Assembly: GCF_025847275.1 (NCBI RefSeq) | Contig: NZ_JAOZEV010000023.1 | Coordinates: forward strand, 1-36,260 | Length of the DNA stretch: 36,260 nucleotides | Reading direction: 5' to 3' | Source of the DNA: Flavobacterium frigoritolerans | GTDB lineage: Bacteria > Bacteroidota > Bacteroidia > Flavobacteriales > Flavobacteriaceae | In this document: one piece after another, positions 8,981 through 16,556 of the stretch | Position numbering within the stretch: the stretch's first letter is position 1 | Layout of the letters: every line of letters starts with the position of its first letter | Position numbers and translations under genes: made by a program | Notes under the pieces: model-generated | Told to the model about the DNA's origin: nothing | What the model saw: only the letters and a program-made list of their open reading frames with translations | Databases searched by the model: none

Positions 8981-9105
8981 TTTTGGTTTCAAGTTTCAGG
9001 TTTCAAGTTGTAAACTGAGACTACAAACTGGGATTTTCAACTGTAATTACCCTTCGACTCCGCTCAGGATGACACTGAAAACTGCGACTGCAAACTGCAA
9101 ACTAG
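8981..9105. repeat. ACTG-rich imperfect palindromic repeat with embedded CTCCGCTCAG unit
   Basis: The gap between the ABM gene and gldF holds GTTTCAAGTTTCAGG-type units on its left and AACTGAGACTACAAACTGGG and ACTGAAAACTGCGACTG units on its right. The two halves are roughly reverse complements. In the middle sits CCTTCGACTCCGCTCAGGATG, whose core phrase also occurs near 5070. Similar ACTG arrays occur at about 10617-10745 and 16396-16486. Confidence 0.6.
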
Positions 9106-9398
9106 TTCAAGCTTACCAGTTTGTCTACGCTCCACGCTTCTGGTTTGGCATTAAATAAGGTTTTAGTAAATGTCCAAACGGTATTAAAAAGTTCAGATTG
9201 GCGATAGTTTTCCAAGTCAGCTTCGGTTTCCCAGTAGCTATAAGTGAAAAATATATTTTTATTGTCTTTATCTTGGTACAATTCTAAAAAACGATTTCCG
9301 GGAGCATTTCGTATTTTGTTTTTCACACCATCAAAATTTTCCATGAAAGCAGGGATTTTATCTTCGTGGAAACTCATTTTTACTATTCGAACAAACAT
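9102..9398 (-). CDS. Small antibiotic biosynthesis monooxygenase (ABM)-fold protein
   Basis: The 98-residue product has the ferredoxin-like dimeric alpha+beta-barrel pattern of the ABM family. It begins MFVRIVKMSFHEDKI, continues to FLELYQDKDNKNIFFTYSYWE, then ENYRQSELFNTVWTFTKTLF. Family members include quinol monooxygenases, heme-degrading enzymes and many uncharacterised proteins, so no substrate can be named. I chose the ATG at 9398, which begins the first beta strand; a longer in-frame start at 9425 would add nine residues. A TATTTTTG promoter-like element lies about 73 bases upstream, with a small hairpin in the presumed leader. It is cytosolic, with no signal peptide. Confidence 0.75.
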   Translation of the reverse strand: MFVRIVKMSFHEDKIPAFMENFDGVKNKIRNAPGNRFLELYQDKDNKNIFFTYSYWETEADLENYRQSELFNTVWTFTKTLFNAKPEAWSVDKLVSLN

Positions 9399-9420
9399 TT
9401 TTATAATTTTAGATTTTAGT

Positions 9421-9436
9421 CCCAATAGTTATTGGG
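9421..9436. repeat. Short hairpin in the presumed leader of the ABM gene
   Basis: CCCAATA (9421-9427) and TATTGGG (9430-9436) are perfect inverted 7-bp arms around a two-base centre. It lies between the candidate -7 element (9472-9479, minus strand TATTTTTG) and the ABM start codon. Confidence 0.5.
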
Positions 9437-9664
9437 GTAAATTTTATATTGAGAAATGGCTTATATGCGCGCAAAAATACCAAATTAGATTGTTCTTTTT
9501 ATTATAAAAAAAATAATGCTTTCTTAATTTTTGTCATTTTGAAGCAGCAGGTATTACACTTGTAGTCACAATACTGAAATATTAGATTTAATTTGTCTAT
9601 TTGCTACCGCTTGAGCTTTCTTTGTTAAAATGATAAGCGCTGTAAAATCTATGAATTAAATTCA

Positions 9665-10495
9665 TTAATGGAATTTTATAGTTATCACATCTCTATAATT
9701 TAAACCCAAAAGACTGTTTGCAGAACCTACTTTTGAAGGATTACTTCTAAAAATGGCGATTTCCAGAAAGCCCGCTTCATTAAAGATAGCTAGTTTCTCT
9801 CCTTCATAGGTTTTAATAGGATATTTGTCTGAACTGGCTATTGCCGAATAATTAGGCAGAATGGTTTTGATGCTTTTTGGTTTCATCACAATCTCATATG
9901 GACGACCTCTTGCTATTTTTAAAAAGTGATTTTTAGTAATGTTCGTTACAACGTTTCCAAAATGATCAATATAAATTACATATCCTTTAATTGAATTTCC
10001 GTCGTTGGCAACTACAGCCTGTAATTCTGTAACTTCTTTAATTGCTGGGATTTCTTTACCAATAACATTTAGTAAACCGCCTTTGGCAATGTGACAGGCA
10101 ACTTGTATAAAAATATCTAGATCTGTTGACTCTACAGGAAAACGATCATGAATATTGATAGCAACAATTTTTTGAGGAACAATCTTTTGCGTAAGCATAC
10201 TTAATATACCATTATCAGCACAAATAAAGTAATGATCGTTCCATTGCATAGCAATATGCTGGTTCTCTTTATTGCGTTCTATATCAACACCTATAAGATG
10301 TACCGTTCCTTTTGGGAAGCTAAAGTAAGAGGAACCAATAATATAACTCGCCTCGGTAGTATTAAACGGATCGATGTCATGCGAAATATCTACAATTGTA
10401 GCTTCGGAATATTCGGATAATATTTTCCCTTTCAGCGCGCCTACAAAGTGGTCTTTTAAGCCGTAATCGGTGGTAAGGGTAATTATTGACATCAT
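9665..10495 (-). CDS. SAM hydroxide adenosyltransferase (DUF62 family)
   Basis: This family hydrolyses S-adenosylmethionine to adenosine and methionine using hydroxide, and is related to the fluorinase and chlorinase enzymes. The 276-residue product shows the family landmarks: IITLTTDYGLKDHFVG at the N-terminus with the conserved Asp, IVDISHDIDPF, the central FICADNGILS, and a C-terminal barrel-like domain with VIYIDHFGNVVTNI. The start has two consecutive ATGs (10495 and 10492); either is possible, and the shorter gives the usual MSIITLTTDYG beginning. It is divergent from phoH across a 303-base gap. A TAGCTTTG element about 57 bases upstream fits the -7 consensus, but a matching -33 is absent. 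It appears complete and cytosolic. Confidence 0.9.
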   Translation of the reverse strand: MMSIITLTTDYGLKDHFVGALKGKILSEYSEATIVDISHDIDPFNTTEASYIIGSSYFSFPKGTVHLIGVDIERNKENQHIAMQWNDHYFICADNGILSMLTQKIVPQKIVAINIHDRFPVESTDLDIFIQVACHIAKGGLLNVIGKEIPAIKEVTELQAVVANDGNSIKGYVIYIDHFGNVVTNITKNHFLKIARGRPYEIVMKPKSIKTILPNYSAIASSDKYPIKTYEGEKLAIFNEAGFLEIAIFRSNPSKVGSANSLLGLNYRDVITIKFH

Positions 10496-10616
10496 TTTGT
10501 TTATAACTATTGATAGTATTTAAATCTAATTTTTATTAAATTTGAGAAATGCAAAGCTAATAATAGTAAACGCAAAAAAGAAGGAAAGAAAAGATAAATT
10601 ATAATAATAATCTCAG

Positions 10617-10745
10617 GTTTCAGTCGCAGTCACGGTATTCAGTTTCAGATTGTAAATTGAGTATTTAGATTATGAAAAATAAATAAGATTTCGTAGAAAT
10701 TGTAAACAGGCACTGAAAACCGAGAATGAAAACGAAAAGAGAACC
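10617..10745. repeat. ACTG-rich degenerate repeat in the DUF62-phoH gap
   Basis: The 303-base divergent gap has no gene. It holds TTTCAGTCGCAGTC and TTCAGTTTCAG units on the left and CACTGAAAACCGAG and GAATGAAAAC units on the right. These are imperfect reverse complements, the same repeat type as at 8981-9105 and 16396-16486. Confidence 0.55.
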
Positions 10746-10798
10746 CGACAGCCATTTGATTTATAAAAAAAATTAATTTTAATTTAAAACTACCTCAT

Positions 10799-11749
10799 TT
10801 GAACGAAAGAATAATCGAGCTCATAGACATCGCTCCAAAAGACTTTTGGGGCGCTCAAGACACTCATCTTGAAATAATCAAAAAGTATTACCCAAAGCTT
10901 AAAATAGTAGCAAGAGGGACTACTTTAAAAGCGTTCGGCGAAAAAGAAGTCTTAGATGAATTCGAAAAAAGATTTCAAAGATTAATGCTCCATTTTACAC
11001 GATACAACAACATTGATGATAATGTAATTGAACGTGTAATTATGAGCGATAGTCAGGATGAAAAAAAAGCATACGACCATGACAAAATTTTAGTTCATGG
11101 AGTAGGCGGTAAAATCATCAAAGCTATGACACCCAACCAGCAATTACTGGTAGATACCATTAAAAAGAATGATATGGTATTTGCTGTAGGTCCTGCTGGA
11201 ACCGGAAAAACCTACACAGGTGTAGCAATGGCTGTAAAAGCACTTAAAGACAAAGAAGTAAAAAGGATCATACTTACACGACCAGCGGTAGAGGCAGGGG
11301 AGAACCTTGGTTTTTTACCAGGTGATATGAAAGAAAAACTAGATCCATATATGCAGCCTCTTTATGATGCTTTGCGCGATATGTTGCCAAATGAAAAACT
11401 CGAAGATTATATCTTAAAAGGAATTATTCAGATTGCGCCATTGGCATTTATGCGTGGACGTACACTCGATAATGCTTTTGTAATTTTGGATGAAGCACAG
11501 AACACAACACATTCTCAGATGAAAATGTTCCTGACCCGTATGGGGAAAAATGCCAAATTCATGATTACAGGAGATCCTGGTCAAGTCGATTTGCCAAGAA
11601 GAACTATTTCGGGGCTTAAAGAGGCAATATTGGTACTTAAAGATGTTGATGGCATCGGAATTATTTATCTTGATGATAAAGACATTGTGCGCCATCGATT
11701 GGTGAAAAAAGTAATCGATGCTTACAAACAAATAGAAAACAACGATTAA
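10799..11749 (+). CDS. PhoH family ATPase
   Basis: PhoH-like proteins are cytosolic P-loop ATPases, thought from domain content elsewhere to act in RNA metabolism. The 316-residue product has an N-terminal KH-like region (about 1-100), Walker A GPAGTGKT at 131-138, the family motif LTRPAVEAGENLGFLPGD, Walker B VILDEAQN with Asp231, and TGDPGQVDLP. The reading frame starts with TTG at 10799: the nearest upstream in-frame stop is TGA at 10757, and no ATG lies in between. The TTG start gives the family-typical LNERIIEL beginning. A strong terminator follows at 11816-11866. Exact cellular role unknown; the family call is firm. Confidence 0.93.
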   Translation: MNERIIELIDIAPKDFWGAQDTHLEIIKKYYPKLKIVARGTTLKAFGEKEVLDEFEKRFQRLMLHFTRYNNIDDNVIERVIMSDSQDEKKAYDHDKILVHGVGGKIIKAMTPNQQLLVDTIKKNDMVFAVGPAGTGKTYTGVAMAVKALKDKEVKRIILTRPAVEAGENLGFLPGDMKEKLDPYMQPLYDALRDMLPNEKLEDYILKGIIQIAPLAFMRGRTLDNAFVILDEAQNTTHSQMKMFLTRMGKNAKFMITGDPGQVDLPRRTISGLKEAILVLKDVDGIGIIYLDDKDIVRHRLVKKVIDAYKQIENND

Positions 11750-11750
11750 A

Positions 11751-11798
11751 ATTGTCAAATGGTTTTTGCAAAATGTCAAATGTAAAACGTAAAATGTG
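11751..11798. repeat. Short degenerate AAATGT/AAACGT direct repeats
   Basis: Directly after phoH there are four to five near-copies of a 7-8 base unit (TTGTCAAAT, AATGTCAAATGT, AAAACGT, AAAATGT). No function is evident. Confidence 0.4.
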
Positions 11799-11815
11799 TT
11801 TTGATATTTAAAGAT

Positions 11816-11866
11816 ATTCGTTTTATACAAATCTTTTAGAGAGTTGTGTAAAACGAATGTTTTTTT
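11816..11866 (+). terminator. Intrinsic terminator of phoH
   Basis: ATTCGTTTTATACAA (11816-11830) pairs with TTGTGTAAAACGAAT (11844-11858): a 15-bp stem with a single G-U pair and a 13-base loop, followed by seven Ts. It separates phoH from the DUF4393 gene, which must have its own promoter. Confidence 0.85.
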
Positions 11867-11912
11867 GAGTTAGATTTAATTTTAATAATAACAAATAATA
11901 GCAAAATAATAA

Positions 11913-12815
11913 ATGTTAGAAAAAGTTTTAAATAATGTTCCGTTGAATGAGTTTTACAAAGATTTATTTGGACCGGGAATGAAGAAAGCAGGACAAGCAT
12001 TAGAGACAGTAATAGATGGAGCAAATTTAATTTTACTTCCTTTAAAGCTTGTAAATGCAAAATCAAGAATTTATTTTGATAAAAATATAAAGAGATATTC
12101 AGATAAAATAAATTCAAATTCAGGATATACTTTATCAGTAGTACCTAAATATGTCGGATTGCCAATTTTAGATAAGTTAACATATCTTGATGAGAATGAA
12201 CTTTCGGAAACATTTATAAATTTATTGACAAAAGCTTCATTTGAAGAAACGTTAAAATTCGTTCATCCAGCATATTTGTCTATTTTAGAAAGACTTTCTG
12301 TTGATGAAGCAAAAATTTTATTTTATTATAAAAATCAATCTTTTATTCCTTTCGTAGATATGTATGTTCATAAATATGTTGAGAAAATAAAAAAACCTGA
12401 TTATTTTGATAGTAAAGAATCTAAATCAGCTGAGCAAATAAAGCTAATGATAGAATATTCTACTCAGAATAAAGAGAGCATTTACATAAAATTATATGAA
12501 AATCTTTCAGGAATTGAAAATGAGGTTGAATTATTATTCCCTAAAAATATTCAATTATACATTGAAAATCTAGCTTTAAATGGGCTGATTAAGTTTGAAC
12601 GAATTCTTCATCATAAAGATTACTTAGAAAAGTATAGAGAACTCATTAATAAAGATTATAAAGACATATATGAGGAGTCTAGTAAAAGTATAAATGGGAT
12701 TAGAGAAGGCAAAGTTGATGAAATAGAATTAGCATTAGATGTAAGGAAAGGATATATTGAATTTACGGAATTAGGTAAAGGGTTTTTGAACGCTTGTATA
12801 AAAGAAATTGAGTAA
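11913..12815 (+). CDS. DUF4393 (Abi-alpha-like) protein, possible defence gene
   Basis: The N-terminal 130 residues follow the DUF4393 pattern. A helix FKD-like LFGPGMKKAGQALETVIDGA is followed by LILLPLKLVN, the segment VVPKYVGLPILDKLTYLDE, then ELSETFINLLTKA and the hallmark VHPAYLSILERLSVDEAKIL (about 112-131). The family was, as I recall, renamed after abortive-infection protein Abi-alpha and has been linked to phage resistance, but its mechanism is unknown to me. The remaining 170 residues are helical and lysine/glutamate-rich with no motif I recognise. The 300-residue protein has no signal peptide or clear membrane span. The gene is a single-gene insertion between housekeeping genes, looks more AT-rich than its neighbours by eye, and is preceded by a terminator, which suggests recent acquisition. 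Family membership is fairly confident; the defence role is inference. Confidence 0.72.
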   Translation: MLEKVLNNVPLNEFYKDLFGPGMKKAGQALETVIDGANLILLPLKLVNAKSRIYFDKNIKRYSDKINSNSGYTLSVVPKYVGLPILDKLTYLDENELSETFINLLTKASFEETLKFVHPAYLSILERLSVDEAKILFYYKNQSFIPFVDMYVHKYVEKIKKPDYFDSKESKSAEQIKLMIEYSTQNKESIYIKLYENLSGIENEVELLFPKNIQLYIENLALNGLIKFERILHHKDYLEKYRELINKDYKDIYEESSKSINGIREGKVDEIELALDVRKGYIEFTELGKGFLNACIKEIE

Positions 12816-12884
12816 AAAGTATAAAAATAATTTCAGCATGAAACTGTTTTGAAGTTTAGTGTTAAATAAATAATAAACTTGCTA

Positions 12885-12892
12885 TATTTTTG
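12885..12892 (+). promoter_or_regulatory. Candidate -7 element of the HAD phosphatase gene
   Basis: TATTTTTG matches TAnnTTTG and lies 77 bases before the ATG. TTA, one mismatch from TTG, is found 20 bases upstream (12862-12864). Confidence 0.4.
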
Positions 12893-12969
12893 ACTTTTAT
12901 GACCGTGGGTCTTTGCTCTTCTGAGCTTAAAACGATAAATTTGTAAATCATAAATATTTGATACTTAAT

Positions 12970-13803
12970 ATGAATTCAGAATCTAAAAAAATAAAAGTAA
13001 TAATTACCGATTTAGATGGTACATTACTTAATCCAGAACATAAAATTTCTTCTTATACAAAATCAGTTTTTAAAGAACTTTACGATCAAAATTATCTAAT
13101 AATTGTAGCTACAGGACGTCATCATCTTGATGCGTTTGGAATTATTAATACATTAGAAATTCCAGTTTATTTGGTAAGTTCTAATGGAGCACGTATTCAT
13201 TCGCCAGAGAAAAAAGAACTTTTTGCTTTTAATATTGAAAGTGAAGTTGTAAAATCGGCTTTGAGTGCAGATATCGACCCAGAAATTACTACAGTTTTGT
13301 TTAAAGAAGATGTTTGGCTTACTAATAGATTGAGCGAAAAACTTAATGCTTTTCAAGCAGATTTAGTTTATCATCCTGAATTGGTTGATTACTCAAAATT
13401 AGAAGACTACAGCGCCATAAAAATATTCTTTACACATGATAACCATGAAAAGTTGGTTGCCTTAAAAGATGTTATCTTAAGTACAAATTCAGACAAGTTA
13501 CATCATGCTTTTAGCTTGCCAAACTGCCTTGAGTTTATGGATAAATCTGTAGATAAAAGTGTAGCAATTGCTAAAGTTTTAGAAAAAGAAAATGTAACTT
13601 TTGAAGAAGCAATTTCTTTTGGAGATGGATTTAATGATCTAAAAATGTTATTATCTACAGGAAAAGCACTGATTATGGGGAATGCTCCACAAAATTTAAA
13701 AAATGAGTTGTCAGATCTTGAAGTTATCGCAACAAATAGAGAAGATGGTGTAGCTAAATATTTATCTGAGAAAGTTTTAGGTAAAGTTCCGGTTACAATT
13801 TAG
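12970..13803 (+). CDS. Cof-type HAD-superfamily phosphatase
   Basis: The product is a soluble haloacid-dehalogenase phosphatase of the Cof/YidA type, which as a group removes phosphate from sugar phosphates, flavin nucleotides and similar metabolites. Motif I is DLDGTLL with nucleophile Asp14 and Asp16. Motif II lies in the ATGRHH segment, the cap domain occupies the middle (about 80-190), a conserved Lys is provided near DKSVAIAKVL, and motif IV is GDGFNDLKML, followed by MGNA. At 277 residues it is the usual length. I preferred the ATG at 12970 over an upstream in-frame TTG at 12958, because the ATG is closer to the family start. Substrate cannot be predicted from sequence. Confidence 0.9.
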   Translation: MNSESKKIKVIITDLDGTLLNPEHKISSYTKSVFKELYDQNYLIIVATGRHHLDAFGIINTLEIPVYLVSSNGARIHSPEKKELFAFNIESEVVKSALSADIDPEITTVLFKEDVWLTNRLSEKLNAFQADLVYHPELVDYSKLEDYSAIKIFFTHDNHEKLVALKDVILSTNSDKLHHAFSLPNCLEFMDKSVDKSVAIAKVLEKENVTFEEAISFGDGFNDLKMLLSTGKALIMGNAPQNLKNELSDLEVIATNREDGVAKYLSEKVLGKVPVTI

Positions 13804-13854
13804 GATACAAAGAGAATTCATTAGTGTAATTCGCTAAAATAGTACCCAATACAT

Positions 13855-13965
13855 AGCCTCAAACTTGTCTTTTCGATGAAAGAGAAATCTCCGAGAGTAG
13901 CTCGACAATTTTAGGATAGGATTGAGTTAGTTTCTTGTGGAAACTCCTCGTTTCTCGAGGAGCCA
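13855..13965. repeat. Degenerate dispersed repeat with terminal hairpin
   Basis: The gap before the S9 peptidase gene contains CTTGTCTTTTCGATGAAAG and GAGAAATCTCC, then a hairpin CTCCTCG (13944-13950) / CGAGGAG (13956-13962). The order of phrases recalls the 4996-5090 element and, from memory, a common Flavobacterium repeat. Copy number was not checked. Confidence 0.4.
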
Positions 13966-14038
13966 AGATTAGTGCTTAAAGAAAGATTTTTTTAATTGCT
14001 TTCAAAGTGTATTTTTGTGTTAATCAAATAACATAAAA

Positions 14039-16390
14039 ATGACTAAAAATATCTTTGCAGTTGCTTTGTTGATTTTTTCAATATCAGGCAAAAGTCAGGA
14101 CCTAAAGTTGGGAGAAATCATGAAAGGAGATTCCTTTGTTGGTGTTCAGCCTAGAAATCAGCATTGGAGTTTAGACGGAAAAAAGGTTTACTTCGATTGG
14201 AATCCAAATAATGACTTAGGATTAAGTACTTATTTCTGGGAAAAAGGGATGACAAAACCAGTACTTGCCCAACCAAAAGAAGCTGCATTCGCTCAACTAG
14301 ATTTTAAAAGAAATGGAGCATCCGATATTGTTTATTACATCGATAATGGAGGTTTATATTCTTATTCTATAAATAATAAAGTTTCAAAAAAGTTATTCCA
14401 GCAATCGAATCCGATTTCTAATTTAGAATTGGGTTTTGAAGCTGGAATTTTATTTTTTCAGCAAAATGATAATTTATTTAAGTACAATACCAAGGAAGGC
14501 ACGATTGTACAAATTTCTAACTTTAATAGCGGAGATAAAACGGAGAAGGAATCAAATAAAGATTCTTTTTTGAAAACACAACAGAAAGAATTATTCCAAT
14601 TTATTAGAGATAAAGAAGCGAAGAAAGAATGGAATAATGCTAAAAAGAATAGCATTAAATCCGATTTTGCTAAAGGATATTACTATGGCAAAAAAGAGGA
14701 TTTCCAAAGCCTTAAAATTAATCCGAACGGAAATTTTGCAACATTTAGCCTGATTGAAAAATTAGATGTTAGAAAAGAAAAAATGGAAGTTTTTATAACT
14801 GCCGATGGGTATAACCAATCGCCAGAGACTAAAGAAAAGGTATCTGTAGATAATTTTGTAAAGACTAGATTTGGGATTTATTCGGTAGCAAAAGATTCTG
14901 TTTATTTTGTCAATTTTTCTACGTTAAGTCATATTCAGGATGTGCCAAAATATTATGATTCGTATGAAAAGCTTAAAAATAAAGAAAAGTCAGATAAGCT
15001 AATTACTGTTCAAGCTCCTGTTTATAACGCAAGTGGTTCATTGGCTATAGCCGAAATAAGAAGTCAGGATAATAAAGACAGATGGTTAATTAGTTTGAAT
15101 TTAGACAAAGGTACTTTTCAGGAAATAGAGCATCAACATGACGAAGCTTGGATTGGCGGACCTGGAATTCCATCTTATGATTTTGATTCAGGAACCTTAG
15201 GATTTCTTTCGGATAATGAAACGATTTACTTTCAATCAGAAGTTACAGGATATTCGCATTTATACACCTATAATTTAAATACTAAAAAGAAAACACAGCT
15301 TACTAATGGTAATTGGGAAGTGAGAGATGTGACTTTATCAAAAGATAAAAAGACTTTTTATTTAACAACAAACACAACGCATCCTGGTAATAGAAATTTT
15401 TACAAACTGGCTGCTGCTAATGGGGTTTTGGAGCCAATTTTAACCAAAGATGGTGCTCATGAAGTAAGCTTATCTCCAGATGAAAAAACACTATTGGTAC
15501 GTTATTCGTATAAAAACAAACCGTGGGAATTGTTTATTGCAGAGAATAAAAAGAATACAACACTACAACAAATAACATCTTCGACAACAGAGGAATTTAA
15601 AAAACACCAATGGAGAGAACCAGAAGTAATTACGTTTAAGGCGCAAGATGGTACTACTGTTTATGCGAGATTATATACTCCAAAAGTAGAGAAGACTAAT
15701 AAAGCGGCTATATTGTTTGTGCATGGAGCAGGATATTTGCAAAATGCACATAATTATTGGAGTAACTATCACAGAGAATATATGTTTCATAATATGTTGA
15801 CCGATTTAGGTTATACTGTTTTGGATATCGATTATAGAGGTAGTGATGGTTACGGACGAGATGTTAGAACAGGAATTTATCGTTTTATGGGAGGAAAAGA
15901 TTTATCGGATCAAATTGACGGAAAGAAGTATCTAGTTGATAATTACGGAATCGATGCCAATAGAGTAGGGATATACGGTGGTTCTTATGGAGGTTTTATT
16001 ACCTTAATGGGAATGCTTACAACGCCGGGAGAATTTGCTTCGGGAGCTGCATTGCGTTCTGTTACGGATTGGGCACATTATAATCATGGTTATACGGGTA
16101 ATATTCTTAATTTTCCCGAAACTGATCCAGATGCATACAAAAAAAGCTCTCCAATTTATTTTGCAGATAATTTAAAAGGAAACTTATTGATGCTTCATGG
16201 TATGGTCGATGATAATGTAGAATACAAGGATATTGTACGTATATCTCAACGTTTTATAGAATTAGGTAAAAAGAATTGGAGCCTTTCGTCATTTCCTGTA
16301 GAAGCGCATGGATTTAAAGAGACCTACTCTTGGATTGATGAATATGATAGAATCTTGCATTTATTTAATGAGACACTTTTGAAGAAGTAA
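14039..16390 (+). CDS. Exported S9-family (prolyl oligopeptidase / DPP IV-like) serine peptidase
   Basis: The 783-residue product starts with a signal peptide (about 1-19, ending SGKSQ). A beta-propeller region follows to about residue 520, then a C-terminal alpha/beta hydrolase domain. The catalytic triad is readable: Ser649 in GGSYGG, Asp724 in MVDDNVEY and His757 in EAHGFKE, with spacing close to that of dipeptidyl peptidase IV. Such enzymes cleave peptides, often after proline or alanine near the N-terminus, and this one should work in the periplasm or at the outer membrane. Oligopeptide use for nutrition is the likely role. There is no T9SS tail, so it is probably periplasmic. The exact specificity is open. 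TATTTTTG upstream (just before 14020) is a possible -7 element. Confidence 0.93.
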   Translation: MTKNIFAVALLIFSISGKSQDLKLGEIMKGDSFVGVQPRNQHWSLDGKKVYFDWNPNNDLGLSTYFWEKGMTKPVLAQPKEAAFAQLDFKRNGASDIVYYIDNGGLYSYSINNKVSKKLFQQSNPISNLELGFEAGILFFQQNDNLFKYNTKEGTIVQISNFNSGDKTEKESNKDSFLKTQQKELFQFIRDKEAKKEWNNAKKNSIKSDFAKGYYYGKKEDFQSLKINPNGNFATFSLIEKLDVRKEKMEVFITADGYNQSPETKEKVSVDNFVKTRFGIYSVAKDSVYFVNFSTLSHIQDVPKYYDSYEKLKNKEKSDKLITVQAPVYNASGSLAIAEIRSQDNKDRWLISLNLDKGTFQEIEHQHDEAWIGGPGIPSYDFDSGTLGFLSDNETIYFQSEVTGYSHLYTYNLNTKKKTQLTNGNWEVRDVTLSKDKKTFYLTTNTTHPGNRNFYKLAAANGVLEPILTKDGAHEVSLSPDEKTLLVRYSYKNKPWELFIAENKKNTTLQQITSSTTEEFKKHQWREPEVITFKAQDGTTVYARLYTPKVEKTNKAAILFVHGAGYLQNAHNYWSNYHREYMFHNMLTDLGYTVLDIDYRGSDGYGRDVRTGIYRFMGGKDLSDQIDGKKYLVDNYGIDANRVGIYGGSYGGFITLMGMLTTPGEFASGAALRSVTDWAHYNHGYTGNILNFPETDPDAYKKSSPIYFADNLKGNLLMLHGMVDDNVEYKDIVRISQRFIELGKKNWSLSSFPVEAHGFKETYSWIDEYDRILHLFNETLLKK

Positions 16391-16395
16391 GTTTT

Positions 16396-16486
16396 TTAGT
16401 TTACAGTCTCAGTGCCAGTTTCCATGCTGAGCGAAAACTGTGAGTGCAACTACGACTGAATACTGCGACTGAAAACTGAATACTTT
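16396..16486. repeat. ACTG-rich imperfect palindromic repeat before purC
   Basis: GTTTACAGTCTCAGTGCCAG at the left is an imperfect reverse complement of the right-hand ACTGCGACTGAAAACTGAAT. In between lie TGCTGAGCG and further ACTG units. The repeat ends directly at the -33 element of the purC promoter. Confidence 0.6.
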
Positions 16487-16487
16487 C

Positions 16488-16518
16488 TTGTTTGCTCTTT
16501 TAATTAGTTTTAAATTTG
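16488..16518 (+). promoter_or_regulatory. purC promoter
   Basis: TTG at 16488-16490 and TAAATTTG at 16511-16518 are separated by 20 bases, an excellent match to the Flavobacterium TTG / TAnnTTTG promoter. The -7 element ends 38 bases before the purC ATG. Confidence 0.8.
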
Positions 16519-16556
16519 CATTCGTAAAACACGAAACAACACAACACAACAAAATA

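Noticed and set aside
8981..9105. CRISPR-like array
   Set aside because: The units are short, degenerate and arranged as inverted rather than evenly spaced direct repeats, and no cas genes are present.
11836..12117. Open frame on the minus strand at the start of the DUF4393 gene
   Set aside because: It overlaps the phoH terminator and a supported gene, and its product is a leucine-rich shadow of AT-rich sequence.
16488..16556. Upstream start for purC
   Set aside because: It would put the promoter inside the coding region and add a hydrophobic leader foreign to the family.
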